A stretch of DNA of 64,000 bases from Sanderia malayensis (lineage: Eukaryota > Cnidaria > Scyphozoa > Semaeostomeae > Pelagiidae). A program made the translations under genes and the position numbers. Below are positions 37,801 through 47,398 of the stretch, piece by piece; positions within the stretch are counted from its first letter, which is position 1; every line of letters starts with the position of its first letter. The stretch lies in NCBI GenBank assembly GCA_013076295.1, contig RQOL01000660.1, positions 4,092,001 to 4,156,000 of the forward strand. The letters are read 5' to 3'. The notes under the pieces are model-generated. The model had not been told where the DNA came from and did not search any database. It saw only the letters and a list, made by a program, of their open reading frames with translations.

Positions 37801-40800
37801 ACTGTGACATTGGATGATGGTAGTGAAGAATCACAACTTGAAATAAACAATGTAGAAGATTCTCCCTCATCATCAAGCTCATTGTCACAGTTGACACCAA
37901 AAGTGAGTAAACGCCAGCAGATGTCAACAGCAGAAGATAAAAAACAAGAACTCCTAACAAGCTGCATCAATATTTTAAAAGAGCCAACTTCCAAGCCCAA
38001 AGAGAAAAGTGAATGTCATTTTGCTTCATATATTGCCCAAAGACTTGAACTCTTTGACAAAAGAACAAGAGTAATTGCTGAAAAAAGAATCACTGATGTT
38101 CTCTTTGATCTGGAGATGAACGATTATTTCAATAATGAAAATTTACAAGCAGGCTATAATGGGTATAATAATGGATATATGATGCAAAACAACCAAGGGG
38201 TTTTTACAAACATGATGCAGCAACCATAACTGTTATACCATTTTCTTGGTTAAAAAACTAACAATTTGTATCATAAATATAACCTGTTTTATATTCTACA
38301 TTTGAACTACTTTTTCGACACTAATGTAATAACAATATAGTTTCTTGAAAGTATGAGTGTAAAAGGTTTTCTTATGCATTAGATATTTCAGGAAAGTTTA
38401 TTGATTTAAATTTGAAATTCTCTTCTTTGAAATTCAAGAATTATGGAAGATTCTCTAAAGTTTGTTATTCAGCATTGAAGCCATTGCCAAGTGACAGCTC
38501 CGTCATTGCAAAAGTAATCCTTCAATAATTCTCTAATTTCCTTTGCACTTTTGCTGGGATTGTGTCCAGTGGAAGCAACTTGCAAATTAAAAAGTGATTC
38601 TGTTGATGTAGTTTTTCGCCATTGACCTGGAATGATCTCCCCAGTCCTGTGGTTGTTAGTGTCAGCAAAGCCAGCAGGACAGTATGCAGTCTTTGACTTG
38701 CTTTGCCTCAAAAAATTATGAATTGCTAAAGTTGCCATTGTCAATCTTTCAATGGTCTCAGGAGACAGCAAAATGATGGAGGAAAAAACACGCCAGCGGT
38801 TTGCAATAATTCCAAACAAGTTTTCAGAAATTATTCGAGCACGACTGTGGCGGTAGTTGTATATTCTTCTTTCATCATCAAGCCCTGCTTGGGGAAACGG
38901 CTTCATGAGGTAGGGCTTTAAAGGAAATGCCTCATCGCCAACAATAACAAAGGTGCATTTTTCTTCAGAAGATGGCAGACATTCTGGCTCTGGCAGGTAC
39001 TTTTGGTCATTCTCTAACCTTTGTGCAAGGCTGCATTTGCCCCACACTCCTCCATCTGACACTCTACCATTAGTTCCCACATCTGCATACAGGCATTCAT
39101 AATTTGGGCCAGCGACAGCAAGGAGAACTATAGAGTGAGTGTGCTTATAATTAAAATACTGTGAGCCTGCTCCTGGTGGTGGTTGCATAACTATATGTTT
39201 CCCGTCTATTGCACCAATGCAGTTTGGAAACTGCCACTTCTTCTCAAACTCTTTTGCTATGGCTCTCCATTCTTCAGGACTTTGAGGTGTCTTTAGGTAT
39301 ATTGGAACCATTTCCTTAATGATAGCAAGGCAAACGTCGTTCACAATATATGAGATTGCAGCCCTTCGAGATTCGAAATTGATAGGCCAAGGATCTATAT
39401 GTTTCACCAGTTGCAAGAAATCTCAGTGCTAATGTTAGTCTTGACATAGGACTTATTACTTTATTACCACCAAGTTTTTGTTGTGGAGTTATATGCTTTT
39501 CTATCATATTTAATATTTCTAGAAACTGTGCATGTTCCATTCTCATCATTTCCTTGTAACTTGCACAGTCCTCCATTTGCAGCTCACGGACAATGTTGCT
39601 ACAATATCCACGTTCTTCCCTTCTCTTCAACCACTGTCTAGTTTTTCCTCTTTTCCACGCTCTTTTTTTCTTAGGTTCGTCAATGTCAATAACTGTAGCA
39701 AGTATAATAGCCGCAACTGCTTTTCTCTTGATGTCAGAGTCAGCCATTTTGATTTGTTGCTGTTGCCAAGGTTCGGCTTGGTTCAGCTTTGTCGCTGCGC
39801 AGCAGTCTGCGCAGGTATTCAAAGCCAGAAATGTTTGGTGAAATGTTGCAAGAAAATGTTGTAATCGTTTGGCCACCCCCTCAAAAACATCAATGAACTT
39901 TCAAATGTTTTGGGGAAAATGTTGCGAAAAATGTTGGATTCGTTTGACCAAGGCTTTAAGTATAACTTAACCCTCTCATGCCCAGCGTCCCAGTAGGTCC
40001 CAGTAGAAGCAAAAATCATGAAAAACCCAATTTGATTAAAATTGGCTGAAACTCGGTGAAAAGTACAATTTTGGGGCGCTGAATTCGAATATCGAATTTA
40101 TTTTTTGAAATTTTGATGTTTTGGGGGCAAAAAATGGGGTAAAAGGGGGCAAAATGCAAATTTTGAAACTCGTCCAATTTCCATCAAATTTGGTGAGAAG
40201 TACAATTTTGGGGCGCTGAATTCGAAAATCGAATTTATTTTTTGAAATTTTGATGTTTTGGGGGCAAAAAATGGGGTAAAAGGGGGCAAAATGCAAATTT
40301 TGAAACTTGTCCAATTTCCATCAAATTTGGTGAGAAGTACAATTTTCGGGCGCTGAATTCGAATATTGAATTTATTTTTTGAAATTTTGATGTTTTGGGG
40401 GCAATAATGGGGTAAAAGGGGGCAAAATGCAAATTTTGAAACTCGTCCAATTTCCATCAAATTTGGTGAGAAGTACAATTTTGGGGCGGTGATTTCGAAT
40501 ATCGAATTTATTTTTTGAAATATTTATGTTTTGGGGGCAAAAAATGGGGGTAAAAGGGGGCAATATGCAAATTTTGAAACTCGTCCAATTTGCATCAAAT
40601 TTGGTGAGAAGTACAATTTTCGGGCGCTGAATTCGAATATCGAATTTATTTTTTGAAATTTTTATGTTTTTTGGGGGGGGAGTGGGGCAAAATTGGTCAT
40701 CAAGTGTGCAAGCACAGATTGGGCGTGTCATCAAAGGTCACAGAGTAATAGCGGTTGGCAGCAGACAATCGTAGAAACAGGTCATTTAGTTGGGATATAT

Positions 40801-43800
40801 GGTAGCTTTTAAAAAAGCTGTTTTTGATTCAGTTGACGTTGCTTTGACAGTTACAGCAGCTTCTACAATAGCTTAGATCTCTTCTTCGTTTTCCTGAGAT
40901 TGACTGCTCGGCAGATCGAATTCACGTGCAGCATGAAACTTATTCCAGCAGTCTCTTCCTCTGGTATTTGAGCAAAGAGCAAAAGGATCGCCAGGACCAG
41001 AACACTTTTTGCAACAAAATGATGTTTTCTTGCGGCAAATTCTGCATTTCAATCTTTTCTCTTTGCTGGAAGATTCCTCTGCTGAAATTCTCTTTTCTTC
41101 ATGGCGACCCTTTCTTGGTGATGCGAGGGCAGATTCCAACGATCTTTTCTTTCCACGTGGTTTATCAGATGGATAATGGAGGACTGGCATACGTCCATGA
41201 TACATCTTGAACTTTGCATACCAGATACGAATTATTTCGAATCGAAATGAGCTTTGCGAAAGAGCATTTTTCGATAACTGCTCGTGAAGATTAGTGCTGT
41301 TGCGCCATAAAGTATGACCGTTGACTAACACGTACATCTCACAAAGGCTATCGAAAATTCTGTTTTGCTTCCTCACACTTCTAAATTCAGCATTATAATA
41401 AGACAGTTGCTGGTTGGTTCTGTCTACCCATCCATACATTTCACGATATAGTGCAGCAACTCTGGGCATATGAATGATGACCTTTTCTCTTCCTTGGTTG
41501 ACTTCAACAGGTTCCCAGTACTGCTGGCCAGACTTGATGTCATTATCCAAGAAGACTACCACATTGTTGTCGTTCCAATATGTGATGTTTAGAAAACCTT
41601 TGTGAAGAGATTTAGAGAACCCACGAACAAATTGTCTTGCTGAACGCAAATTGTCCTTATGGCTGCATGGGAAATGAGCAGTGTTGCCCCTTTGCGTAGC
41701 AATTAATCGAGTATGCCATTTGTTCTTTGCATCTTCCATTAATTTTATTGTGGGAAAGCCACTGTCCATAACAACCAAACGTCCACTGTCTTTAAATTCA
41801 GATATGAGTTGCTCAACAATATCATAGTTTTTACCATTGCCAGATGTTTTGTACGTTTTCTTCCCCACTTTCACCACATGGTTAGCAACATAATTTCCAC
41901 CGTTTGCTCCCTTATCACTGACTTTACAAATTGTCCATCCCATTCTTATTGGCTTGTCTGGATTTCTTATTTTATAAGGGTTCCTTTTGCTTTTGCTAGT
42001 CACTCTTCCTTCATCAACGCACATTTTCCAGCCAACCGTCCACTTTGATAATGATTTCTGTCTGAGATATTCAACTCCAGAGTTAATATTCTGCAAAGGA
42101 TGGTAGTCTGGATGATCTTTAGGTGGCAAGGATGAAGCTTTGACAACTCGAAAGTGCTTTAGCATCAGACGAAAGACTTCACGGCTCATTGTTTTCTTTA
42201 TTTCTGGCTGTGATTGCAAGGGGTCCTCACTCCAAGCCCATCTATATTGCCGATATCCAAGAAGACGAAGATGCCATTTGATTGCAAAGAAACCTCTTAC
42301 AAAACGTATTCCTGCCTCATCTCTTGAAATCTCCCCAATTTTCTCAACGAATGATGGATCTTCAGCGCCATGTTCATTTGTACTTGCAATACATGTCATG
42401 ATAAATTCGTCGTCCATAACACCTTCAACAATCTCATGTGGTTTTGTACCAGCATCAAATATAACAGCAGGTCTCCCATACTCAGGTATTCTTTCTGACG
42501 GAGCAATAGAACCTTCAAAATCTGCTTCTGACTCTGTAGACCAGTGGCAGCAACCAGGTTGATCATCATCGCTTTCAATACCATGAGGGTCATAAACTTC
42601 GCTATCATCGTAGGCCATGAGCTCGTCAAATTCTTCAGCTGACAACTCAGACAATGAAGAAATATCACTTATGCTTTCGCTATCAGAAAAATCGCTCTCG
42701 GTTTCGATATTCATCGTATTTCAGATAAATGAATCAGAAGTTCACGATAAGATATTTCTGATTTTGTAATGCAATGTCGGTCTGAACAGTTAAGTTTTTC
42801 ATTATCGTAATCACTATTTTGAATTTCGCGCCAAAACTGTAACAAAATAAAGCTCAGCCCCAGACCTCTAAATAATAATATAGTCGTAAAAACTCCAATT
42901 TTTGCCCCCCAAACATAAAAATTTCACAAAATAAATTCAATATTCGAATTCAGCGCCCGAAAATTGTACTTCTCACCAAATTTGATGCAAATTGGACGAG
43001 TTTCAAAATTTGCATTTTGCCCCCCTTTACCCCATTTTTGCCCCCAAAACATCAAAGTTTCAAAAAATAAATTCGATATTCGAATTCAGCGCCCGAAAAT
43101 TGTACTTCTCACCAAATTTGATGGAAATTGGACGAGTTTCAAAATTTGCATTTTGCCCCCTTTTACCCCATTTTTTGCCCCCAAAACATCAAAATTTCAA
43201 AAAATAAATTCGATATTCGAATTCAGCGCCCGAAAATTGTACTTCTCACCAAATTTGATGGAAATTGGACGAGTTTCAAAATTTGCATTTTGCCCCCTTT
43301 TACCCCATTTTTTGCCCCCAAAACATCAAAATTTCAAAAAATAAATTCGATATTCGAATTCAGCGCCCCAAAATTGTACTTTTCACCGAGTTTCAGCCAA
43401 TTTTAATCAAATTGGGTTTTTCATGATTTTTGCTTCTACTGGGACCAACTGGGACGCTGGGCATGAGAGGGTTAAGAATAATTCCAGACTCAGTCGAAAA
43501 TTTTGAAGAAAATTAAGCGTCGACAACATTTAGTATTGTTATAAAAATATATCTATCTGCATGAATTTAGTTTATCATCAGTTATTAAATGAAGTAAGTG
43601 TAAAGCCATGAAAAGTGGTTATCTTCCACATTTTGCAGCGATTGAAAATTAAAAAGTTTTTCAGTCATTTTTCGTTTGCTGGTGAAAGTTTCTAAAATAT
43701 GTTTGCTTTTTACAAGCGAGTTTCTCATAAAGCTCTTGCTCATGAAAACATTTTTAACATAACAAATCCCAAATTTTATCTGTGTTTGTTTTTATTCATC

Positions 43801-44013
43801 TCATACTGTTTGGTTTATTTCCTTCAGACGCTGGAAGCATCCACTAAGGTTGTTGAGAAGAATGTGCAGAAACTGAAGAAAGAATCAAATCGACTGGAAG
43901 AAATGAACAGTCGTAAATGTTCATGGTGGCTCTGGGTCATGTTAATTATCGTCTGCATTGTTTTCCTTCTCATGATATTGTTTATTAAATTCTTTCCAGC
44001 CCGATCGAGGTAA
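31877..44013 (+). CDS. USE1: USE1, ER SNARE for retrograde transport
   Basis: Seven exons (31,877-31,987; 32,118-32,167; 32,489-32,567; 33,206-33,371; 33,864-33,906; 36,503-36,665; 43,828-44,013) join in phase to 265 codons, close to the vertebrate length. The N-terminus (FRRLLGKCESM, FEWRIEKYLEAL) and EYKRKVDFLQG match the USE1 family, as do RGRYHKEMRNELFG, the coiled coil EKQEKVAEEMIKMAQNMK with SLAASNIIKADKDTLE, and the tail anchor WWLWVMLIIVCIVFLLMILF followed by a short basic end. USE1 is the ER t-SNARE that works with syntaxin-18, SEC20 and SEC22B in Golgi-to-ER fusion. The 7.2-kb last intron (36,666-43,827) contains a Harbinger-type element and a complete piggyBac; introns 3 and 5 carry hAT-type MITEs. 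A duplicated in-frame acceptor precedes exon 6. Confidence 0.93.
32753..33069. mobile_element. hAT-type MITE in USE1 intron 3
   Basis: Fourteen-base terminal inverted repeats (CAGAGGTGGCACCA and TGGTGCTGCCTCTG) bound 317 bp, with imperfect 8-base flanks AGCCCAAC and AGCCTACC (6 of 8 match). Interior strings 'gtggggaggac' and 'gtcctcccc' extend the symmetry. CA ends and an 8-base duplication are typical of hAT elements. No coding capacity. Confidence 0.7.
34554..35194. mobile_element. hAT-type MITE in USE1 intron 5, perfect 8-bp duplication
   Basis: Ends CAGTGGCGTAGATA and TATCTACGCCACTG are flanked on both sides by the identical octamer GTTTAAAA (34,546-34,553 and 35,195-35,202). The 641-bp interior has a G run near the left end and a C-rich block near the right end, and no transposase. 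The perfect target duplication is strong evidence for a hAT insertion. Confidence 0.9.
35711..35862. mobile_element. Degraded MITE (CAGTAAAACCCCG family)
   Basis: The core 'cagcctattgttcaacagg' and 'ctattgtttcttcaattgtt' matches the copies at 12,723 and 16,220, but the terminal CAGT ends are eroded. Confidence 0.45.
36222..36423. repeat. Long inverted repeat before USE1 exon 6
   Basis: About 70-base arms (36,222-36,292 and 36,354-36,423) are near-perfect reverse complements, for example 'caagtgaaaacataattt' against 'aaattatgttttcacttg'. The short loop is 'tgcgaagatgtccctta...'. It is probably a foldback MITE. In pre-mRNA it would form a strong hairpin about 80 bases upstream of the exon 6 acceptor. 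Confidence 0.85.
36451..36524 (+). promoter_or_regulatory. Duplicated splice acceptor of USE1 exon 6
   Basis: The acceptor and first bases of exon 6 (AG then AGGTGTTTCGACCGAAGACC) are preceded 48 bases upstream by a near copy (AG then AGGTGCTTCGACTGAAGACC). Forty-eight is a multiple of three and the reading frame between the two sites is open, so use of the upstream AG at 36,453-36,454 would add 16 residues (GASTEDQNLFLFLFKR) without a stop. The downstream acceptor has the better pyrimidine tract and gives the family-length protein. Confidence 0.6.
37225..38229 (+). CDS. MADF/Myb-SANT-like protein of Harbinger element
   Basis: The frame is open from 37,225 to the stop at 38,229. There is no in-frame ATG before 37,312, so either translation starts there or a 5' exon supplies the start. 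An acidic N-terminus and a lysine-rich nuclear-localisation-like stretch (about 37,370-37,455) are followed by a trihelix/MADF-like domain (KRWTSENTSTLIDMVEERSC, later SLRAQLGREM and TWAYWDRLQFL). The C-terminal region has KRTRVIAEKRI followed by an Asn/Gly/Gln-rich tail. Such proteins help the Harbinger transposase enter the nucleus and bind DNA. Assignment rests on domain pattern plus proximity to the transposase. Confidence 0.75.
   Translation, partial: DRSNNVTDHGQDEDSLGDEDSVSDTAFLAMQAVLKKLHRNSSKRKPAKITNRKKEKKNQEPANTSGKKQKRATKKKEKSAASKRWTSENTSTLIDMVEERSCLWAVNDKDYHNKQKRAKALEEIESVIGVPPNEIKTKLTSLRAQLGREMAKVSKVRSGQSADDMYKSTWAYWDRLQFLKPVITPRNSVDSLTVTLDDGSEESQLEINNVEDSPSSSSSLSQLTPKVSKRQQMSTAEDKKQELLTSCINILKEPTSKPKEKSECHFASYIAQRLELFDKRTRVIAEKRITDVLFDLEMNDYFNNENLQAGYNGYNNGYMMQNNQGVFTNMMQQP
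38469..39747 (-). pseudogene. Harbinger DDE transposase with a frameshift
   Basis: The likely start is the ATG at 39,747 (MADSDIKRKA). Frame one runs through FLATGETYRSLAYQFRIS; the family then continues with RAAISYIVNDVC, but one surplus base near 39,364-39,366 (minus-strand CGAAGG) shifts this into a second frame, which stays open to 38,469. The second part has the nuclease residues: CIGAIDGKHI (D), ADVGTNGRVSDGG (D) and SENLFGIIANRWR (E), plus a HNFLR end. Combined length, about 425 codons, is normal for the family. It is a pseudogene as it stands. A sequencing error or a programmed shift cannot be excluded from one sequence; a tiny intron is unlikely because only one base is surplus. Confidence 0.8.
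40023..40680. repeat. Left minisatellite arm of piggyBac
   Basis: About five units of roughly 137 bp are recognisable by 'gaagtacaatttt' near 40,060, 40,198, 40,336, 40,471 and 40,608. Each unit contains the palindromic TTCGAATATCGAA block, a G-rich 'ttgggggcaaaaaatgggg' block and 'gaaactcgtccaattt'. Open frames across this array are artefacts of the repeat. Confidence 0.9.
40873..42714 (-). CDS. piggyBac transposase, intact
   Basis: A single exon of 613 codons starts at the ATG at 42,714. The N-terminal 130 residues are acidic and Ser-rich. The DDE_Tnp_1_7 catalytic domain follows, with the three catalytic aspartates recognisable at about D234 (MCVDEGRV), D317 (VVMDSGFPT) and D431 (YGWVDRTNQ), at the spacing of the family. 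A C-terminal basic segment (RGKKRSLESAL, SPRKGRHEEKR) leads to a cysteine-rich zinc-binding domain at about 557-594 (CRICRKK, CCKKC, CSNTRGRDCW), used for binding transposon ends. The enzyme cuts and pastes at TTAA without leaving a footprint. No stop or shift interrupts it, so it may be active; alternatively it could be an early domestication, but the perfect ends argue for a live transposon. Confidence 0.93.
   Translation of the reverse strand: MNIETESDFSDSESISDISSLSELSAEEFDELMAYDDSEVYDPHGIESDDDQPGCCHWSTESEADFEGSIAPSERIPEYGRPAVIFDAGTKPHEIVEGVMDDEFIMTCIASTNEHGAEDPSFVEKIGEISRDEAGIRFVRGFFAIKWHLRLLGYRQYRWAWSEDPLQSQPEIKKTMSREVFRLMLKHFRVVKASSLPPKDHPDYHPLQNINSGVEYLRQKSLSKWTVGWKMCVDEGRVTSKSKRNPYKIRNPDKPIRMGWTICKVSDKGANGGNYVANHVVKVGKKTYKTSGNGKNYDIVEQLISEFKDSGRLVVMDSGFPTIKLMEDAKNKWHTRLIATQRGNTAHFPCSHKDNLRSARQFVRGFSKSLHKGFLNITYWNDNNVVVFLDNDIKSGQQYWEPVEVNQGREKVIIHMPRVAALYREMYGWVDRTNQQLSYYNAEFRSVRKQNRIFDSLCEMYVLVNGHTLWRNSTNLHEQLSKNALSQSSFRFEIIRIWYAKFKMYHGRMPVLHYPSDKPRGKKRSLESALASPRKGRHEEKRISAEESSSKEKRLKCRICRKKTSFCCKKCSGPGDPFALCSNTRGRDCWNKFHAAREFDLPSSQSQENEEEI
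42894..43405. repeat. Right minisatellite arm of piggyBac (inverted)
   Basis: About four units of roughly 137 bp run in reverse orientation to the left arm, marked by 'aaattgtacttctcacc' near 42,962, 43,098, 43,235 and (variant) 43,371. Together the two arms form inverted repeats of well over 500 bp around the transposase gene. Confidence 0.9.
43596..43745. mobile_element. MITE fragment (CACGTTTT family) before USE1 exon 7
   Basis: 'agtggttatcttcc', 'ggtgaaagtttct' and 'gagtttct(c)ataaagc' follow the same order as in the complete element at 56,627-57,034. The right end is lost. Confidence 0.45.
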
Positions 44014-44373
44014 GTAGAATGTGCAGAGTAGAGATGTTATCCCCCCGTGTTGAGATGTTAATTATTTATTGTTTGACCACATTAATTATTGGACTCCAGG
44101 GGGCTTATAATCCATAATTTCTATCAAAGTCATTTATTTCAGCCGAACCTTGACAAGTCGACCATACTTCAATGTAGTTTGAAGTCGAATTTCTCGATGT
44201 TGCAAACATCTTTACTTCCCTCTTGATTTTAACTTGTTTTTTGTATCCTGCATGTTTTTTTCTCGAATTGTATGTCTGGCTTGATAAATCTCCTCTTTCG
44301 TCTTGAGAAGTGTTCGACTTGTCAAGGTTCAACTGAATGTCTGTCGAAACGATTTGGATAATATATTTATAGA

Positions 44374-44507
44374 ATAAAAGCAAGAAAGTAGACTAGTTCT
44401 CTGTTACTCGGAGCTTCAGCTACTCGGAGATTATAGTCTGTCTGATGATTGGGAAAGCATGAAACTCGTGTAGTAACAGTGAACTAGTCTACTTTCTTGC
44501 TTTTATT
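44374..44507. repeat. Palindromic element, 27-base perfect arms
   Basis: AATAAAAGCAAGAAAGTAGA at 44,374 is the exact reverse complement of the sequence ending at 44,507; the perfect arm is 27 bases and imperfect pairing continues through 'ctgttact' / 'agtaacag'. It lies about 360 bases after the USE1 stop and could be a MITE or a hairpin in the 3' UTR. Confidence 0.8.
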
Positions 44508-44970
44508 ATTTTATTGCTCTGTACTTCTGTACATCGAGCACTGTGATGCCAGTATAGACAATAAGAATCTATAGATATATATATATATTTATAAAATAAA
44601 TGCTTTACTTCTGTTAAGTTTGGCAGCAATAAATAATTAATGAATAGTATTGGTGTTTCATTCCCGGATTCGTAAAGGCTGTCATTCCTTCTTTTAGATA
44701 AAGTTACAGGCATTTTGTTTACCACCGCGGTCTCTTTCAACTGATCATTTTTAAGCTTGCATCACTACTAGCTTTTTTTTCACCTGCTCCTGCGTACGAT
44801 ACCCAAATTTCCGTCCTATTTACATATGCATGGGAATCAGAGCTTTAAGATGTTCTAATTGCCATCTCAACCTACATCGTTCGTGTTAATGAGGACAAGT
44901 GGTTTTCTCTATTGCCTGCTTGCTTACTTGCCATCTCGCACGCTGTATAAGCTTGTTTTACCTGATACAC

Positions 44971-45060
44971 TCATATGGTAAAGAACGTTCGGAGAAGGAA
45001 CTATATGGTAAAGGACGTTCGGAGAAGGAACTCTACGATAAAGGACGTTTAGAAAAGGAA
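44971..45060 (+). repeat. 30-bp tandem repeat, three copies
   Basis: Units start at 44,971, 45,001 and 45,031 ('tatggtaaaggacgttcgga' type). The period is divisible by three, and one plus-strand frame reads through all units as ELYGKGRSEKE-like repeats and ends shortly after. That frame has no methionine start, so no CDS is called. Confidence 0.85.
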
Positions 45061-45603
45061 ACGTGGTGAAAGAGCTGTGGTAAGTTTTGATCATTTTCAC
45101 GTATATTATTTTTTGTGTTTTGCATATTATATTTTATGGATTATATCCAGCAAAGATAGCAAATTGAACTCTCTGCTCTAATTTCATGTTCGCGCGATAT
45201 CCAACATCGTCAATAAAAAATAACTGTTATTTTTTAATGACTATGATGTAATGTAAAAACCATTAAAGATGAATAACGTTTCTTTGACTATCTTCCCGAC
45301 AGTAGACGAACTGTTCTACATGATAAATTTGACGACACTATCATAGATTTCGAGTCTCTTCCATCCAGTCGGGTGAAAATTTATTTTTAAATGTTGTAAT
45401 GTTAGAATTTGCAGATATTTCAATGGGCAGCAAGTTAAAAAAAACTCAACGGAAATTATATTAATAGTTTGTGTTATTATCTGTTTTATTAGTTACTTAA
45501 TTATTTTCTGTTAAATTCAATTAACATTATTATATCATGTATTAAAGTTTTATATATAAATTGTTTTTTATAAGAAATAGGATGGCAAAATATTAAGAAA
45601 CTA

Positions 45604-45779
45604 CAGTAGAATCCCGATAACTCGAACCTTTATGGGACCGATGAAAATGGCTCGAATTAACGAATGTTTGAGTTATCGAGGGCTACAAAGTACCAGAAAA
45701 GCTTTTAAGGGGAATACAAAATGGTTCGAGATATCCAAGGTCCGAATTACCGGGTGTTCGAGTTATCGGGATTCTACTG
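45604..45779. mobile_element. MITE, CAGTAGAATCCCG family
   Basis: A 176-bp TA-flanked element has terminal inverted repeats CAGTAGAATCCCGATAACTC and its reverse complement at the right. CAGT ends and TA target fit the pogo/Tigger type. No coding capacity. Confidence 0.85.
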
Positions 45780-46618
45780 TATTACTAGGCTTAAGAATAA
45801 CTGCAAAAACTGTAACAGTTCCGTTGTTAAAAAAGTCAATTGGCTTGAGCTTGTGCACGGCTGGCTTAAGTGAATATCAGAAATTTCGTTAACTTTTTAT
45901 GGAAAAGATTCCCAAAATACTCAACTTCAAAAAATAAAATAATTTAAATTTCGAAATTAAGAAACTTTTAGCACTAACATGGGAAAATTGGCATGCCAAA
46001 TGTGATGAAATTCTGTCGAATAGGCAGTTTTCATGGACGAGAAACATTTACAATCATGGACGAAAAGCATTTACATCGGGTGATAAGCGTTTTTGTTACA
46101 GCTTTCTTCTTTGAGTAACTTTGAATACATTGCGATTTCGATATGGCAAAATTTCAAAGAAAATAAGGATGTCATCTTGTTTGTGGTGAAGTGCACTGTG
46201 TGTGGATCAGGTGTACTGTTACTACTTACGACGTAGCTGCGCTAGGATCGTCATGTAGATGAGAAAAACTGAGTCAGCAGAGAACGAACATCTGGTCCCT
46301 CAAACCACTAAATTTTATCTTTTAATCTTGGTTCAGCGAACTCATTTAATACAGCAAAATATTGTTGGTATGTCATTCAAGGTTTTTATGGTTAAGGTTG
46401 AATCCCATTTTCCAGTCACATCGCTGAATCGCAATCATATTTTTCACCAAAATCTCTTAGATTCTGTAACGTACACCGTTAATGCGACCACCCCGTTATT
46501 ACGACCAAGTTTCAGAAAGGAAAATATCAAAAAAATTAAGAAACTACATTTCATCTTGGTTGATCGCCATTCATTTTTAACACTCACACGCACTTGCATT
46601 AACTAATTAATTAATATA

Positions 46619-47038
46619 CACTCTTTTCTTTTTATAAGAATGCTTAATTTTTTGCTGAGCCTCATTATTCTTAATTTTTTCTATGTTGAGCCTCTGAATA
46701 TTCTTAAATTATTCTTAGCGCGGCAGAAAACACGGATATGGCAATACACTGCTATTATTATCATCAATGCCAAAACGCATAACTGTTACAATGGCTAAGA
46801 GAATGAGTCCTTATTTCCTGTAGCCCAGATTTTATCGACACTTTCATCAAAATTTGGATGAGTGTATTTAAAACTATTGCCTGTCAAAAGCACACCAATT
46901 CAAAAATAAAAAACGCCTGCTAAAAATAATAGTTTCACAAGTTCGTAAGCCTCACAATATTCTTAAAATTTTCTTAAATTTCACGAATTTTGAGCCTCAT
47001 TATTCTTATAAAGTGTATTCTTATAAAAAAAAAGAGTG
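46619..47038. mobile_element. MITE, CACTCTTTT family, complete
   Basis: Ends CACTCTTTTCTTTTTATAAG and CTTATAAAAAAAAAGAGTG are flanked by TA, 420 bp apart. 'gagcctc(at)tattctta' blocks recur inside. The element resembles the CACGTTTT family in end structure (oligo-T, then TATAAG). Confidence 0.75.
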
Positions 47039-47336
47039 TACTTAGTTACTTTTGGGAGCTTTCAGCTCACATCTGAGGCGTTTAGGATATAACACTCGGA
47101 ATACAATAAGAATTTTAGCAGAATCTGCTAACAGGAGAAATAAATTAAGAAACGTTTTCTCGTAAATGAAAAATCACAAAGAAACTTTTAAATTTTTATC
47201 GAAAAGTTACAATGTTACATTGTTAAGAGTTGTAGGAGAAAGTTGTGTTAATTAAGGGTTGCTGCCATAAATAGTTTTACAAAAGAACTTGAAGCAAACA
47301 AATTCTTTTTAATGACAAAAATGCTTAGGAACAACA

Positions 47337-47398
47337 CTTATATTGGTTCAATGGTTCAAATGTTCAATGCTCAATGTTCAATGTTCAATGTTCAATTT
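47337..47398. repeat. Simple repeat (caatgtt)n
   Basis: Short tandem units 'tcaatgttcaatgttcaatg' with variants. Confidence 0.85.

Larger units (their letters stand above)
37200..39966. mobile_element. PIF/Harbinger-type element, damaged
   Basis: A MADF/Myb-SANT-like protein (+) and a DDE transposase (-) in convergent arrangement are the standard two-gene content of PIF/Harbinger elements. At the right edge two direct copies of a 'tggccaaacgattacaacatttt'-like motif (about 39,850-39,950) look like terminal or subterminal sequence. A matching left terminus was not found; only 'ggtcaaac' at 37,229 is similar. The left boundary is therefore approximate and may be deleted. It sits directly against the piggyBac insertion. 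Confidence 0.7.
39971..43471. mobile_element. Complete piggyBac-type DNA transposon
   Basis: A 3,501-bp element is flanked by TTAA on both sides (39,967-39,970 and 43,472-43,475), the strict piggyBac target. It starts CCCTCTCATGCCCAGCG and ends with the exact reverse complement. The outer 120 or so bases of the two ends are inverted copies with a single mismatch noticed, and both ends continue inward into arrays of about 137-bp repeats. It carries one intact transposase on the minus strand. Near-identical ends, an intact gene and a clean target duplication all point to recent insertion into the last USE1 intron. Confidence 0.95.

Noticed and set aside
39300..39420. Intron as the explanation for the Harbinger transposase frame change
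   Set aside because: The two frames overlap and only one surplus base is needed to restore the family sequence, so an intron is not plausible.
40036..40734. Several overlapping minus-strand open frames with repeated NLHFAPFYP-like peptides, and their mirror images at 42,964-43,406
   Set aside because: They are translations of the piggyBac minisatellite arms; the same peptide appears in each unit and in the inverted copy, with no independent coding signal.
41809..42562. Plus-strand frames within the piggyBac transposase
   Set aside because: Antisense shadows of the intact 613-codon transposase.
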